From Linyphia triangularis (lineage: Eukaryota > Arthropoda > Arachnida > Araneae > Linyphiidae), in the NCBI GenBank assembly GCA_963978545.1, contig OZ021724.1, forward strand, positions 99,895,163 through 99,959,162: a stretch of DNA of 64,000 nucleotides, given 5' to 3'. Below are positions 12,621 to 26,587 of the stretch, in pieces. The notes beneath the pieces were generated by a model that saw only the letters and a program-made list of their open reading frames with translations, searched no databases and was not told the origin of the DNA. The first letter of the stretch is position 1. Every line of letters begins with the position of its first letter. The position numbers were made by a program, and so were the translations under genes.

Positions 12621-13754
12621 TAATTAAATTTATTTGTTTCCAACTAAGATATTTGAAGTCAGAATCACCTTTGTAATTGCTTTTTTTTTCAAAAGGGTTT
12701 AAAAAAATTCACATTTTAAAACTTTTTTATTTTGCGTTATTCCTCATTTTGTGTTGATCGGTTTTATGATAAAGCCTTTAAACCTATCTCCTATAGATAA
12801 AGAAACAAACCTCAAATAGAAGTAAAACCACCTCAAATAGAAGTAAAACCACCTCTAATAGAAAAAGAAACAGTTTTAATATTTTACTAATTTCTTATAA
12901 CAAAAAAAAAGATAGTTAAAAATAACCATATAAAAACAGACCTTTATAAAAATTAAAAAATTCAGGGATTACCAAATTGTACTTTTAAATTTTTTATCAA
13001 AAATTAGAACAAAACACACATTCAAAGCAGCCTTCCACTTTCCACCTCTAACAGCACAAGTTATCCACTGGTTTCATTATCCCCTACAATACAAACATTT
13101 ATACCCGACAGCCGAAAACAAATGGTTTTATATCAATACACCCCACCACAAAACAACACTCATAACCATACCTCCCCGAACACCCAAATCCAGTATTTTA
13201 ATCTCCCTCTCTAGCAAAGTCCAACCCTGAAACAGCCCTAACACACACACACATACACACATCGAATAGCTCAGAGTGAAACATATTACACAGCGTATTC
13301 TTCCGCCTCAATATGGCGCCGTAAACCGACCGCGGCGCCCGGGATTAATCAGCGCTTGATTCAGCGCACACGAGTTTCGGCGGTGTTAAATTTGAAGGGG
13401 AGGGGGGGGGGGCTTATGAAGTGTTCAGACGTGCTCTGGTCGCTCGAAATTCAATTTGCCTTTAAGGCCGGTTTAAATCAGACGAGAAAGTTTCGTGGCT
13501 GCGGTTATTGGCGGGGGTTGGCGAATTAGTTGGGGATGGCTGGGCGTAAGAAATGACCATCGAATCCCCAATATGTTCTGGGGCTGTGGAGCTGATGCTT
13601 TGTTACTGTGTAGCGGTAATGGGGAGCGTTGCTAGACTTTGTCTCAAGATGGTATTTGAGAGAGAGGATTGAACTGTTTCGAATATTGGGAGGTGTTTTC
13701 GACTGGAAGGAATAAGAGTATTCTATATCAGTCCTAACTATTTATTGAAACAAA
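12621..13754. other. Unique region with C-rich block and GC island
   Basis: 12806-12860 holds about 2.5 copies of a 25-bp unit containing AATAGAAGTAAAACCACCTC. 13018-13260 is C-rich and G-poor on the plus strand. 13300-13560 is GC-rich (CCGACCGCGGCGCCCGGGAT) with a G run at 13400-13411. No exon or domain was recognised. Confidence 0.4.
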
Positions 13755-14418
13755 TAGACTGAGAGGCATTTTTGGACCCCATCGAACATCATTCTGAATT
13801 TTTTTTTTCATAGAAATTGGAGAAAAGTGAGTAGATTACGAATCCACTGGTCTGCCTTTGCAAAAATGGCCGAAACTGGTCAAAAATTGACTTTTATAAA
13901 GTTGAACTAAATCCAATTGCCAAATGAGCCATAACTTGCCAAATAATAATAATTTTTTTTTTTATTATTTGGCAACCCTCACTCTTTAATTTTCATTTAA
14001 GAAGGTTGCAAACTATTCGGATGTGTGGCTAGGGCTCACTTGCATCTTTCACAAATAAGCCAAATTGGCAATAAACATTACGTCACGGATGACGTAACTG
14101 AGGGCGCTAATTGTCTTACATTTAAAAATTACAAGTTTTCCGAGCGAGAGATCAGAAATCGTTTGCGCTTTTTCTCATTGAAAATCATAATGCAGTGGAT
14201 TGCCAAACGAAAGATTTTGCTCTCTTTTTGGCAAGTTATGACGTATTTGGCAATCGGATTTTAGTTCAACTCATTTCAAGTCGATTTGCGATCAGTTTCG
14301 GCCATTTTTACCAAGGCAGACCAGGGGATTCATAATCTACTCACTTTTCTCCAATTTCTACAAAAAATTCAGAATGATGTTCGATGGGGTCTAAAAATTG
14401 CAGTCGCCTCTCGGATTA
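13755..14418 (+). mobile_element. Family A MITE, copy 2
   Basis: Ends TAGACTGAGAGGC and CGCCTCTCGGATTA. The centre reads ATTACGTCACGGATGACGTA, a palindrome with two TGACGTAA half-sites. Orientation is set by the off-centre AACCCTCACTCTTTAATTTT segment. Short open frames are by-products of the palindrome. Confidence 0.87.
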
Positions 14419-15004
14419 AAATTAAAAAAACATTTCAGTATTAAGAACTAAGACAAACAGTTTACACTAATTTAATAACTAAAGCAATTTAATAAACTTT
14501 TCAACAAAAATGAGATACAGAAGTTTCTAAATTAGTTACAAGTTATGTCGTCAGATGGCTCTGTATGCTACAGTATAATTACATATTACAGTAAGATTGC
14601 ATTCTCTTAGCTAAGTTTCTTTATCGTTGTTTTTATGCAATTCAGATATTCTCATTTTTAACAATGAAATTATTGTCTAACAAGCAGAGGATTATAAATT
14701 ATTGGATTCCATACTGCGACTGAAGATTACAGCGTCATCTAGCGGCAAAGTTTGTAATTACTTTGGAAATTAATGCATCAGATTATGGCGTTTTTTTTTT
14801 TTTTTTTTTTTTTTTTTCAATAAACATAAGACTTATTTCATATAGAACGCCATTTCTGAGTAATTTAATTCAAATAAGATACCATGTCCATCCAAAATGT
14901 ATACACGATCTCCAGTTTAAGTTGGATGCTTTTTCAAAACAAATTATGATATTTTTGTAGAAATTGCTTAAGAAATTAATGTTTCGAAGAAGTATTTTTG
15001 TTTC
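14419..15004. other. AT-rich sequence, nothing recognised
   Basis: No named repeat matches. It contains a poly-T run at 14790-14818 and no coding signal. Confidence 0.4.
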
Positions 15005-15261
15005 TTTAAGAGGAAATTCTAGTAAGGATCAAATCTTATACTCGCTGTGTTACAATCTTCTAGCCCAATGCATTTAGAATCTACTTTATATAAATTCTTG
15101 AAATTTGGTGGGTAGGTACGAAAAACATCACTCAATTAAATGACATAAATTGTTTTCCATTAATGTCTATCTATTATAAATGTAAATTAAACTGGCAAAA
15201 GACAAAAACCAGGTGGAATTGCTTCACATGCATTGGCATGAAGATTTCAAAAATAAAATAG

Positions 15262-16583
15262 TGTTACGAATTTCTGTGTATTTGTAAATATTTCGTAGTA
15301 TTAATTATGTAAAAAGGAAAATTTATGTACATTTCGCATAAGGCAGTGCAAGAGTTCTTTACTTCGCTTTTCTGCAATGCGTCTCTTAATGCTTGAAAAC
15401 GAGTTTTATAGAGATAGTGCTGGAAAACGAGTTTTACAAGGAGAAAGCCATTTAACATTATGGTTAATGGCAATCTCGCTAAGTTGGAGACGGTTTTGGT
15501 GACTAATTTTGGTCTCCAAATTTGGCCAAACTTGGCGACCATTTTCGGTCCCCATATTCCTTTATAGGGCTTTTCGACTACGATCTAGAAAGTTCTCCAA
15601 ATTTCTATCTCTAGAAGATTTACGAAGGAAACTTTCCTATTAAACTGAGAGGTGGCTGCAATTTTTGAACCCCATCGAACAACATTCTGAATTTTGTATA
15701 GAAATTAGAGAAAAGTGAGAGATTACGAATCCACTGGTCAACCGTGGCAAAAATGGCCGAAATTGGTCAAAAATCGACTTTTAATAAGTTGAACTAAATC
15801 CAATTGCCAAATGCGCTATAACTTGCCAAATAAGGAGCATTTTTTTTTATTTGGTAACCATCACTCTTTAATTTTCAATTAAGAAGGTTACAGACGATTC
15901 AGATATCTGGCGACGGTCTACTTTCATCTATTAAGAGCCAAGTTGGCAACAAATATTACGTCATTTATGCCGTAACTGATGTCGCCAATTTGGCTTACTT
16001 TTAAAAGATATAAGTTTTCCGAGTCAAAGATCAGAAATAGTTTGCGCTTTTTCCCATTGAAAATCAAAATGAAGTGGGTTTCCAGACGAATAAGTTTGTT
16101 CTATTTTTGGCAAGTTATGACATATTTAGCAATTGGATTTTAGTTCAACTCATTCCATGTCAATTATTGATCAGTTTCGGCCATTTTTGCCACGGCAGAC
16201 CAGTGGATTCGTAATCTACTCACTTTTCTCCTATTTCTATAAAAAATTCAGAATGATGTTCGATGGGGTCCAAAAATTGCAGTCGCCTCTCGGACTATAT
16301 ATAAGGCCGGGAAAAGTTATAGAGTTAGTTGTGTCTCTGTGAGCATTCAGAGTAGTTCTAAAAGCGAACTGTATTGCATTTCTTTTGAGGCGATTTTAGC
16401 AGTTGTGTATAAAGTTTTTAACTGCTGTGTGTGCTCTATTGTTGTGTAAAGAGCTGTATTGAGTCTACTAGAACGAGAAATTATAAAGCTGTAAAAGAAT
16501 CTGCGAAAGAGTTATATCGGAATCAATTTCTGCAAGTTTTGATCTACTTTGGCTTCAAGTCTTTCGAACCCATCCACGCAAAA
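15262..16583 (-). mobile_element. Solo LTR (family of 52197-52966), split by MITE A3
   Basis: Reads in reverse complement to the complete LTR at 52197. 15262-15640 covers its 3' part (TGTTACGAATTTCTGTG is the complement of its terminus) and 16298-16583 its 5' part (AACTGCTGTGTGTGCTCT, CTTTCGAACCCATCCACGC). The break is exactly filled by A copy 3. No gag or pol sequence is present, so it is a recombined solo LTR or a fragment. Confidence 0.8.
15641..16297 (+). mobile_element. Family A MITE, copy 3
   Basis: Bounded by TAAACTGAGAGGTGGCTGC and its complement-like GCAGTCGCCTCTCGGACTA. The centre is ATTACGTCATTTATGCCGTA. It is the innermost and therefore youngest layer of a three-element nest. Confidence 0.87.
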
Positions 16584-16756
16584 ATATATTAGACGCTATT
16601 TTTGAGTTTTTAAATGAAATGAACATTTTCGTACCTATTCACAAAATTTCAATGCTTTATTCGAAACATTTTCTAAAATGCACAGGGCTAGAAGAATGTA
16701 AAATAGAGAGTGTATGGAATGTTCTCTAGTAGGATTTTCTCTTTAGATAAATTCCT

Positions 16757-18048
16757 TTCAATGCACCATTATATATAAAAAGAATTAAAAAAATCATCAA
16801 AATATACTTCCTGGTTTTTAATTTTAATTTATTCATGAGTTATTTAATCACAAGTTATTCTCGAAGAAATCGCCATGCTAATTTACTATTTCTTCGCTTA
16901 CTTACTCCGTTAATTGCATTAGGAAAGAAATATATTCCTAAAGTACAAATCCGAAACAAAATTCATTATCGCTCTCCGGTGAATTGCAACCCATATTGAA
17001 GTGTGATAATCAAATTAAGATTGCTACCTTAACGTGAAAACTTTTTCCCACACTCACTTCAGTTTATTTACATTTCCTGCAAAAGATAAATACTCCTAAA
17101 ATAAAAAAAAATAAAAAAAAAGATTTCAAAGGTTTGAGATAATTAGCAGACGATTATTGCATTCAGATTCTTAAAAGCGAATCTTCCATTTTTGATTTTG
17201 AAGAGTATTTCCAATTTTTAGGGCTTAGTAACAGGAAATTCGACTCTTCAAAAAAATCACGTTATATATAATTCATACGAATAAACAGTCTTTCAAGTAT
17301 TAGTGTTCGTTTTTTTCTTCATTCAGGCAGACACGGATTAATTTCTAGATAGACGCAGGTAGTTTCCTAAGAGAATACTTAATTAAATTAGACATTCGTA
17401 TAAATTTCGAGTAACACAACAATTTTATCTGCTTCAATGTGACAAAATAACACGGGTGTATTAAATTGTCAACATGGAAACGTTCGCTAATAATCAAGCA
17501 ATAGTGACTTTAACACTCAGTGAAGGAATACGAGAAAAAACTAAACAGAAAAATGAATCGTCCCAAACGATTTCTTCAAATGTAAATACGAGAAAAATTA
17601 TTCTATTATTGTAAGTTTGTATTTATTTGCGTTGAAGTGTTTAGGGGGAATATGTTACAGGTATTTATTCACTAAATTAATAACTTAGCGTGGATGTTTT
17701 ATTTGTTTTGGAATAGTTTTCAGATATTTTTCTCCCGCGGGCCAACTTTTTCGACTGGTTTTATTATACTTGCAATGAGGGGGGAAACAAAATGAAGTCA
17801 ACATTAAAAAAAAAAATTATTTTCGTAGTTGAGGTTTTAAGAAAAATATAGTTTTGGCAAACAAATACGTGTGGGATGTGACTTATAATAAAAATTCTTG
17901 AAAATAATCGAGATAATATTATCTTAAAAAAAAAAAGTTTCTTCAATGCAGGGAATAAATATAAAACATGCATTATTTTTCTCTTGATAATTGAATATGC
18001 AAATTAGTTTCGAGAATTTTATTTTTAAAATTAAATTAAATGTGTTTA
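16757..18048. other. AT-rich sequence, nothing recognised
   Basis: No match to the window's repeat families and no coding motif. The open frame at 17764-17973 is low-complexity. Confidence 0.4.
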
Positions 18049-18776
18049 AAACTAGGGGTGTGGAACATCGCACAGCTTTCAATTAGACTATAATACAGTT
18101 GTCAATTTGTGTCATTTACGTTTTTATATTTTCATCATTCATTCAGAAAAAATGGCTGGTTTAGCGATATTGTTTGCCATAATTCTTGTATGGATCTTTA
18201 AAAAAAAAAAAAACTTCACCAAAATGGTGATTTTGGCGATATACTTTTCGATAATTCTTATAATATCCTTTCTTGTCAGTGAAATTGAGGAGAGGAGAAA
18301 ATGTTTTTTGAAGAGGTATGCTCAAAGAAATAGAACTCTGTGTTAAATGCATTCGTATTTCAAATTGTTACGCCATTAAAGCATTTTTAAGGGAATTTTG
18401 GAGGTGGGGATGTTTAGAACATCTTAAGAGGCATTACCACAGCGATTTTTATTAAAATCGTCAGAGCCGTTTTTTATCATACATTGAAAAACATGAGTTT
18501 TTCAATAGCAGCTACCTTATGCGTATGGGCGATTTTGACGAAAACCTTAATGGTAGGTCCCATTGCCGCCACTAACCCTCATACCAAATTTGAACATCGT
18601 TGGTCAATTTGTTTGGGAGTTATGCTGACCACAGACGCACACACATTTTTTTAAGATCACTTTTTTGAAATCAGAATGTTCCAAAACGTTGAGAAATGCA
18701 AAAGATAAATCGACATTTTTTTTACCGAATCCCTTACTTTTATTTCACTATGTATGCATATGGATAATTGAAAGAA
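18049..18776 (-). mobile_element. Family B element, copy 4
   Basis: Starts on the plus strand with AAACTAGGGGTGTGGAACAT (the complement of the B 3' end) and ends with the palindromic head (CACTATGTATGCATATGGAT, AATTGAAAG). The internal order is complete and inverted. The open frame at 18107-18346 is an antisense shadow that recurs in other B copies. Confidence 0.8.
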
Positions 18777-19815
18777 AAAATATGCAGATATAAAAAATAG
18801 GCGAAGTATATTCTAGCAAGGTTATTATGAAATGTCTTCAAGTGCAAAGTAAACACATTCGGAAATTTTTCTATCGAACATTTTGTAAAACATTCAATTT
18901 TCAATAAAATATACTATCGTTTAATGCCTATTATTTTTTTATTTTTTATTTTTTTTAAGATTAGTAATTTTTTTTCATGTTACGAAAAGCAGGCAACTTA
19001 TTTTAACGTAAAATATCGCGCACCTTTCACAAGGGCAGTTTTTAAATCTCTTGAAGCAACCGTTTTAATGAGATTCTTTCGAAAGATGGCGGCTCAAAGT
19101 GATACTAACGAGACAATTTATCGTCTGATTTTTCCCCCCACACGTGTACTCCTCCAAAAGAACTCTCCATACGAAATGGGCTCTAATGAGGTTGGAATTA
19201 TAAAAGAATTTCGGAAGTAATTGTTCATTTGTCATCACAGAGTTGAAATATGACGAAAAAAGAAACTACAAATGTAATACTCATTTTCATCTAAGCAAAG
19301 AACTAGTCAATTTTTCCATAAATCTTTTTATATCTCTTATTTGTTCTTCCCCCCCCCCCCCCCCTTTTAGATTCTGAACAAGGCATTTTGTTTCAGTCGT
19401 TTGGCAACATTAATGGCTTTAGAACAATTTAAGTATCGAAATTAATGAAGGAATGCATGGAAAAATTTTTAAGATGGAGAAATTATTTTTTTTGAAGCAT
19501 TGTATATATTTTTTCTCTTGTTGGGTTATTTTAACTAAATGAGAAATAAACGAGATATCTTTTATGGAATAAAAAAAAAAAAAATTTATCGTTAAAATAT
19601 CGTTAAATAATAAATGAAAAAGTCACTTTATTTTTTTATTAATGGCATTGAAATACATATAACAGGAAGAAGCTGTTATTCGGAGTTTAAATTCGATTAG
19701 GTTATATTCACTTTACCTTGTTATTAAAAATTATTTTGTTAGTATGTGTTGCTGTGCTATTGCAATTTTATCTAACTATAAAAATAACATAACCAAAAAA
19801 ACAAAGGTTTAAAGG
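18777..19815. other. Unique sequence, no gene called
   Basis: A 98-codon frame at 18924-19220 contains a region less AT-biased than its surroundings (around 19040-19200, including GAAAGATGGCGGCTC). It has no recognised domain or splice evidence. A poly-C run lies at 19350-19364. Confidence 0.35.
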
Positions 19816-20790
19816 TAAATCCTTTATATGTATGACCAATTTTTATATTTAGTAACAAAGCGCCGTTTCTGTTGCCAGCGTGTGCTTGGTGTTGGCAACT
19901 AAAATCGCTTCTTTTAAGGTATACGTATAGGTTTCACCATTTTTTTTTTAATTTTCAATTTAAAGTTAGACCTTTGCACCTTGAAAAGTACATTATTTGT
20001 TAAAAAGTTTCAATTTTTTTTTTAATAATTAATTAACATTTAATCAACTAATTAGGCTAATTTCAAACGGTAATAACAAAAATTCTAATTAACCCACAGG
20101 TACAATTTTGGGTGTTTGCGGAATACCCTGCTCTATGTTTTGACCCTATTAACAGAATTTTACAGTGTGTATATTTTGTGATATCTTGTTTTAACTGAAT
20201 CTATTAGAAAAATCCAAGTTTTTTTTTTTATATACAGAATCTTATCTTTAAAATTCAATTAAAAAAATATTTATTTAAAAATCACCTAGTATTTAGAGTC
20301 AAAACATTCAACAATGTATGCAGATTATATAGCAAAAAACAAATTTCAAAAAATATTATTTAAACTGGAGTTATTACTGTTTGAATGAAATGCAAAATAG
20401 AAAAAACTACAATCTGAGAATAACTTTTAAAAAAGTATTTTTTATATAAAAAACTGTTATTATTATACTAATTATTATATATTTCTTTTTTAGTATGCTC
20501 CTCCATCATAGGGTTTCCTTCTTTTGTGTTGTTTTTATTTTGCTTTTGTTTTTTACGGCCTTACAAATCTTCTCCGAATTTTGCGATTTTTGAGATTTGA
20601 AGCCTATACGTATACCTCAAATACCATTTTTTGATAGAATGCATTGTCATCGACATCTAATCTATCTGCCAAGTTTCAGCCCGATTGGATGATGGTAAGG
20701 GGGTTAAATATGCTTCCGTAGTTTTTCCTACTGTCTACAAACCTACACACAAAATCGAAGTTAATATGCAGGATTTAATAAAATGAATTA
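19816..20790 (+). repeat. Family K repeat, copy 3, split by J
   Basis: The left part (AACAAAGCGCCGTTTCTGTT, GGTGTTGGCAACTAAAAT) matches 54540-54585. The right part (TTTCAGCCCGATTGGATGAT, CGAAGTTAATATGCAGG) matches 54890-55000. J occupies 19914-20620 between them. Confidence 0.65.
19914..20620. mobile_element. MITE J, copy 1
   Basis: Inverted ends: AAGGTATACGTATAGGTTTC at left and GCCTATACGTATACCTCAA at right. The edges read TTAA and TCAA, so a TTAA target that later mutated is possible but not shown. The interior is AT-rich with no coding frame. Confidence 0.65.
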
Positions 20791-21879
20791 AGAGTGCAAA
20801 TTTTTTTTGAGATTAAAGATTTTATTCTGATAAGTAGTATTCACACTAATATTGATAGAAGAGGAATATAATTTTAAAATGTATTTAAAAAATGTATTAA
20901 TATATACAGAACTGTAAAAAAAATTAATAATATACCAAGATCTCTTTTTTTTTTCTCTGTTTCTTAATAACATGATCATTAAAGGCATGTTAAACAGTAA
21001 AATATGTAAATAAACAATTTCGAAATGCATATTTTAAATTAAAAAAAAATATTTACAAACTTGTTACTTACGATATACATTCTAATCTTTCGCAATATTT
21101 GATCAGATTTGTTAAACAAAAAAAGTTAATTACGTTAAATCAATAATAAAAATCTAGATAATATAAGTTTTTTGCTTTTTTTTAATAGAAAAAGCAATCT
21201 TCAAAATTTAATTTATTTCCAGCTAGATTTGCTGATCAAAAAGTTTAAGATTTTTTTTTTTTTTTTTTCTTTTTTCTTTTTTTACATAACTGTAATGTTA
21301 GGAAGGTTTAGTAGGGATCTATTGTAAGGAGATACTTTCGAAATATTTTTCTATTAATTCAAAAATGACTCCATATGAACGCAGGTAATTATAAATTGGA
21401 AGTTGCAAAGAAAAGATCTGCAGACTTTTGATAAATTAAAAATCAACTGATAATAAACATAACATATTCCTTAAAAATAAAGTTTATGATTATCATAATA
21501 AGAATGATAAAGCAATTAAAAATAAAATGCACTAAAACTAGCTAAAAGAGTAATCTTCAAAACATACATCATAAAAATATTGCAATAAATTTAGATGTAA
21601 TGATTTGAAGATACTATGATTATCTCAAATAACTTTTTTTTATTAATTTGATCACAATATTTTAGAATGTAACACAAATTGTTCAATGAAACATTAAATC
21701 TATTAAAGAGAATAACCTTGGAATAATAGTCATACACGTTATTTTTGGAAATTGTTTTAAAAGAAAAACCTCCGTTATTCTAAATTTATGAATCAAATGC
21801 TGTAAGGGGATATTTTCGGAACTTTTTATGTCCATAAATTCCAATAATATGACGCCATTTTACTAAAAAATTAAATCAT
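20791..21879. other. AT-rich sequence, nothing recognised
   Basis: Includes a poly-T/C run near 21250-21285. No gene or named repeat was detected. Confidence 0.4.
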
Positions 21880-22700
21880 AGAATATCAATCTGAATTTTG
21901 TACAGAAAATAGAGCAAAAAAAAATAGATTAATAATATAGTGGTCTGCTGGTGCAAAAATAGCCAAAACTAGGGGAATTGGTACGCTAAAATTTATAAAT
22001 AAAAGATTTTGAGTTTATTATGGTTTATCAAAATTTAAATTCCCCCCTTTAAAGCGATACCTTATTTGTAATAATACCTCAACTAGAAGTATTTTTTTTT
22101 TTTTTTTTTAATAATTTGTTGAAGACAAAATTGGTAACTATTTGTATAGGTAAAGATTTCTTTAAAATGCGTTTTTACCAAAACTACATCCTTTTCAACA
22201 AATTCATGTATTTTTTCTCAGAAACTGCATAAACTATCTTCATAAATTTTTTACCACATATTTCTTTTATGTATCCGTGTATACTGAAGTGATATTTTGT
22301 TGTTATTTTAAAATTATTTTTTGTTTTGGCTTATTTTGTCAGAAAAACTTGTGATTTTTAAAATTTTTTAAAGACTTTCATAAAAATTCCTTTAGAAAAA
22401 AAGTAAATGAATTGCAATCAAAAGATAACTTCAGAAGAATAAAAAGTGTCTGCTAAATACACTGAAATAAAAAAATTAGGCTTCTATGTCAAATACTTTC
22501 TGAGAAAAAGGTACATGAAATATGCCAGATTAACATTACCTGTAGAAAGGGTACCAACTCCCAATAAAAAATCAACTTTAAACGATTTGAACTTAATCCA
22601 ATTGCCACATACGTCATAGCCTACCAAGTAATGAGCATTTTTTTTTATTTGGTAATTTAGTGTTCTTTAATTTTTAATGGGAAAGAGTGCAAACGATTTT
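21880..22700. mobile_element. Family A remnant split by R element
   Basis: 21889-21971 (CTGAATTTTGTACAGAAAAT, GTGGTCTGCTGGTGCAAAAA) and 22563-22700 (GAACTTAATCCAATTGCCAC, AATGAGCATTTTTTT) are consecutive parts of the A left half. They are separated by R copy 2. The right half of A is missing. Confidence 0.65.
21972..22562 (+). mobile_element. Family R element, copy 2, complete
   Basis: Bounded by GGGGAATTGGTAC and GGTACCAACTCCC, an imperfect terminal inverted repeat, and inserted in a family A remnant. Its right two thirds match 1-320. No coding frame. Confidence 0.65.
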
Positions 22701-22724
22701 TCTAGATTTCGAAAAATATTCTAA

Positions 22725-23369
22725 TAGTCCGAGAGGCAGCCGCAATTTTTGGACCCCATCGAACATCATTCTGAATTTTTTTATAGAAATTGGAAAACGG
22801 GAGTAGATTACGAGTGCACTGGTCTGCCGTGGCAAAAATGGCCTAAACTGATCAAATATCGACTTGGAATGAGTTGAACTAAAATCCGATTGCCAAATAT
22901 GTCATAACTTGCCAAAAAGAGAACAAACTTTTTTAGTCAGGCAACCCACTGCATTTTGATTTTCAATGAGAAAAAGCGCAAACGATTTCTGATCTCTGGC
23001 TCGGAAAACTGGTATCTTTTAAAAGTAAGCCAAATTGGCGACATCAGTGACTTAATGTTTATTGCCAATTTGGCTCCTTTGTGAGTCAGCCATAGCCACA
23101 CATCTTAATCGTCTGAAACATTGCTAATTGAAAATTAAAGAGTGAGGGTTACCAAAAAAAAAAAAAAAATGCTCATTATTTGGCAAGTTATGGCTCATTT
23201 GGCAACTGGATTTAGTTCAACTTATTAAAAGTCGATTTTTGACCAGTTTCGCCCATTTTTGGCACGGCAGACCAGTGGATTCGTAATCTACTCACTTTTC
23301 TCCAATTTCTATAAAAAATTCAGAATTGTGTTCGATGGGGTCCAAAAATTGCAGTCGCCTCTCAGTCTA
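22725..23369 (-). mobile_element. Family A MITE, copy 4
   Basis: Bounded by TAGTCCGAGAGGCAGC and GTCGCCTCTCAGTCTA. The central palindrome is partly deleted: only AGTGACTTAATGTTTATTGC remains. Otherwise it follows the family order. Confidence 0.85.
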
Positions 23370-23757
23370 TAATATTTTAAAAGTGAGCCTAGTTAGCAAT
23401 AAATATTACGTATTTTATGGCGTAATATTTATTGCCAACTGGGTTCACTTTTTAAAGATGGGAGTATTGGTGAAAGATATGTAAGTATTGTGTGCTCTAT
23501 TATTAATTGAAAATTAAAGAATAGTGGGTTAATAGTTAAAAAAAGAATGCTCATTATTTGGCAAATTATGATATATTAGGCAATTGGATTTAGTTCAACT
23601 CATTCAAAGTTGATTTTTTTTATTGTTTCGGCTATTTTTGTCCAAGCAGACCATTATATTCTTAATATACAAGTGTTGCACTACACTCTATACAAAATCG
23701 GAATGATGTTCAAATGGGTACCTAATTTATCAGTGGCCTCACGATCTATAAGTTTGA
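23370..23757 (-). mobile_element. Family A remnant, divergent subfamily
   Basis: Covers the centre (ATTACGTATTTTATGGCGTA) and right half (AATTGGATTTAGTTCAACTC, GAATGATGTTCAAATGGGTA), ending CCTCACGATCTATA. The wording is closer to the copy at 38079 than to the main family. It abuts copy 4 directly. Confidence 0.6.
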
Positions 23758-24205
23758 ATACTAAGCATTTGTGAATCTGTATTTTTATCTTGAATTATCA
23801 CTCACAGCTTATCAATTAAGAGATAAACACAGAAGAAATAATTACATTCTCCTAAAGTAAATAAGTCTTTCAGAAGGAGGGATACTTCAAGAAGAAATGT
23901 AGAATCATTAAACATGAACATCAAACTATGGATTCATTAACTAAAATGACTTTAAACTATTTTAAATTTAAAAATGTAGAAGTATTTGATATTTATAAGC
24001 AACTACAATTAAACTGCTTCAATACTTTCATTTAGTTAAGCACATATCTCGTTCAATCTGGACTCATAATTTTTTGATTTGGAAGCATCACTTCAGAAAT
24101 ATAAAGAGTTTTATTAGTTAATTATTTTTTTTTAATTTCATAATTTTCATTTAGTAGTAAATTTAGACGGTCCTCAATCGCACGTATAGAAAATTTCACG
24201 AATAC
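23758..24205. other. AT-rich sequence, nothing recognised
   Basis: No repeat or coding evidence found. Confidence 0.4.
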
Positions 24206-24433
24206 TTGCTGATTAATACAAGTATCAGAAAAAATTAGCTCTGAAATATGTAAGTATTAAAACCCTGTATAATGGATATAGTCATGAGCGTGTTATCTGC
24301 AATTTTATGAATGCACGGTGTTTGATATTTCCTATTTTCTAACAAACTGCTTGTTTTTTCGCAGAGTCCTTGATTGCAAGGAATAGGTCATATTTTAATG
24401 TTGTTGTTTCAATCCTTAAATTTGTACCGTATG
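24206..24433 (+). repeat. Extra copy of the M arm
   Basis: Matches 25076-25303 in the same orientation (ATACAAGTATCAGAAAAAAT, TGTTTTTTCGCAGAGTCCTT, CAATCCTTAAATTTGTACCG), with roughly one difference in ten positions by eye. MITE A5 separates the two copies. Confidence 0.75.
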
Positions 24434-25072
24434 GATTGAGAGGTGACTGCAATTTTCGGACGCCATCGAATATCATTCTGAATTTTTTATAGCAGATAGA
24501 AAAAAGTGAGTAGATTACGAACCCACTGGTCTGCCGTGGCAAAAATGGCCGAAACTAGTCAGAAATCGACTTTTAATAAGTTGAACTAAATCCATTTGCT
24601 AAATAATGAGCATTTTTTTTTATTTAGTAACCCTCACTCTTTAATTTTCAATTAAGAAGGTTGCAGACGATTCGGATGCGTGGCTATGGCTTACTTGCAT
24701 CTTTCACAAATGAACCAAATTGGCAATAAACATTACGTCACTTATGACGTAAATGTTGTCGCAAATTTGGCTTACTTTTAAAAGATACAAGTTTTCCAAG
24801 GCAGAGATCAGAAATCGTTTGCGTTTTTTCTCATTAAAAATCAAATTGCTGTGGGTTGCCAGAAGAAAAAGTTTGTTTTTTTGTCAAGTTATGACATATT
24901 TGGCAATCGGATTTTAGTTCAACTCATTCTAAGTCGATTTTTGATTGGTTTCGGCCATTTTTGCCACGGCAGACCAGTGGATTCGTAATCTACACACTTT
25001 TCTCCAATTTCTATAAAAAATTCAGAATGATGTTCGATGGGTTCCGAAAATTGCAATCGCCTCTCGGACTAT
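24434..25072 (+). mobile_element. Family A MITE, copy 5
   Basis: The left end is eroded (ATTGAGAGGTGACTGC); the right end is CGCCTCTCGGACTA. The centre is ATTACGTCACTTATGACGTA, an almost perfect palindrome. Confidence 0.85.
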
Positions 25073-25406
25073 GATTGATACAAGTATCAGAAAAAATTTG
25101 CTCTGAAAAATATAAGTGTCAAAAGCATAATGGATATATGAATATAGTTATGAGCGTTTTATCTGCAATCTTATGAATGCACTGGGTTTGACGTTTCCTA
25201 TTTTATGCCAAGGTGCTTGTTTTTTCGCAGAGTCCTTGGTTTGCAAGGAATAGGTCATATTTTAATATTGTTGTTTCAATCCTTAAATTTGTACCGTATG
25301 GCCAATTCTCTGGTTGACTCAAGGGACAATCTGGCTCGTTTTTCTGCTCGTAAACAAATTGTAATTCTAAAATTATGATAAAACTGGTAGTTGTGTTATT
25401 GTTTTA

Positions 25407-26587
<1,181 letters not shown>

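Larger units (their letters stand above)
15005..16756. mobile_element. Element H, copy 2, split by an LTR
   Basis: The left arm 15010-15130 (TTCTAGCCCAATGCATTTAG, GGTGGGTAGGTACGAAAA) is complementary to 16630-16756 (TTTTCGTACCTATTCAC, AATGCACAGGGCTAGAAG). The same arms bound H copy 1 at 57838-59026. The interior is interrupted at 15262-16583 by a minus-strand LTR. H itself has no coding frame and looks like a non-autonomous inverted-repeat element. Confidence 0.75.

Noticed and set aside
18107..18352. Antiparallel frames of 79 and 63 codons
   Set aside because: They lie inside a B element, and equivalent frames recur at other B copies (for example 3922-4104 and 40531-40761).
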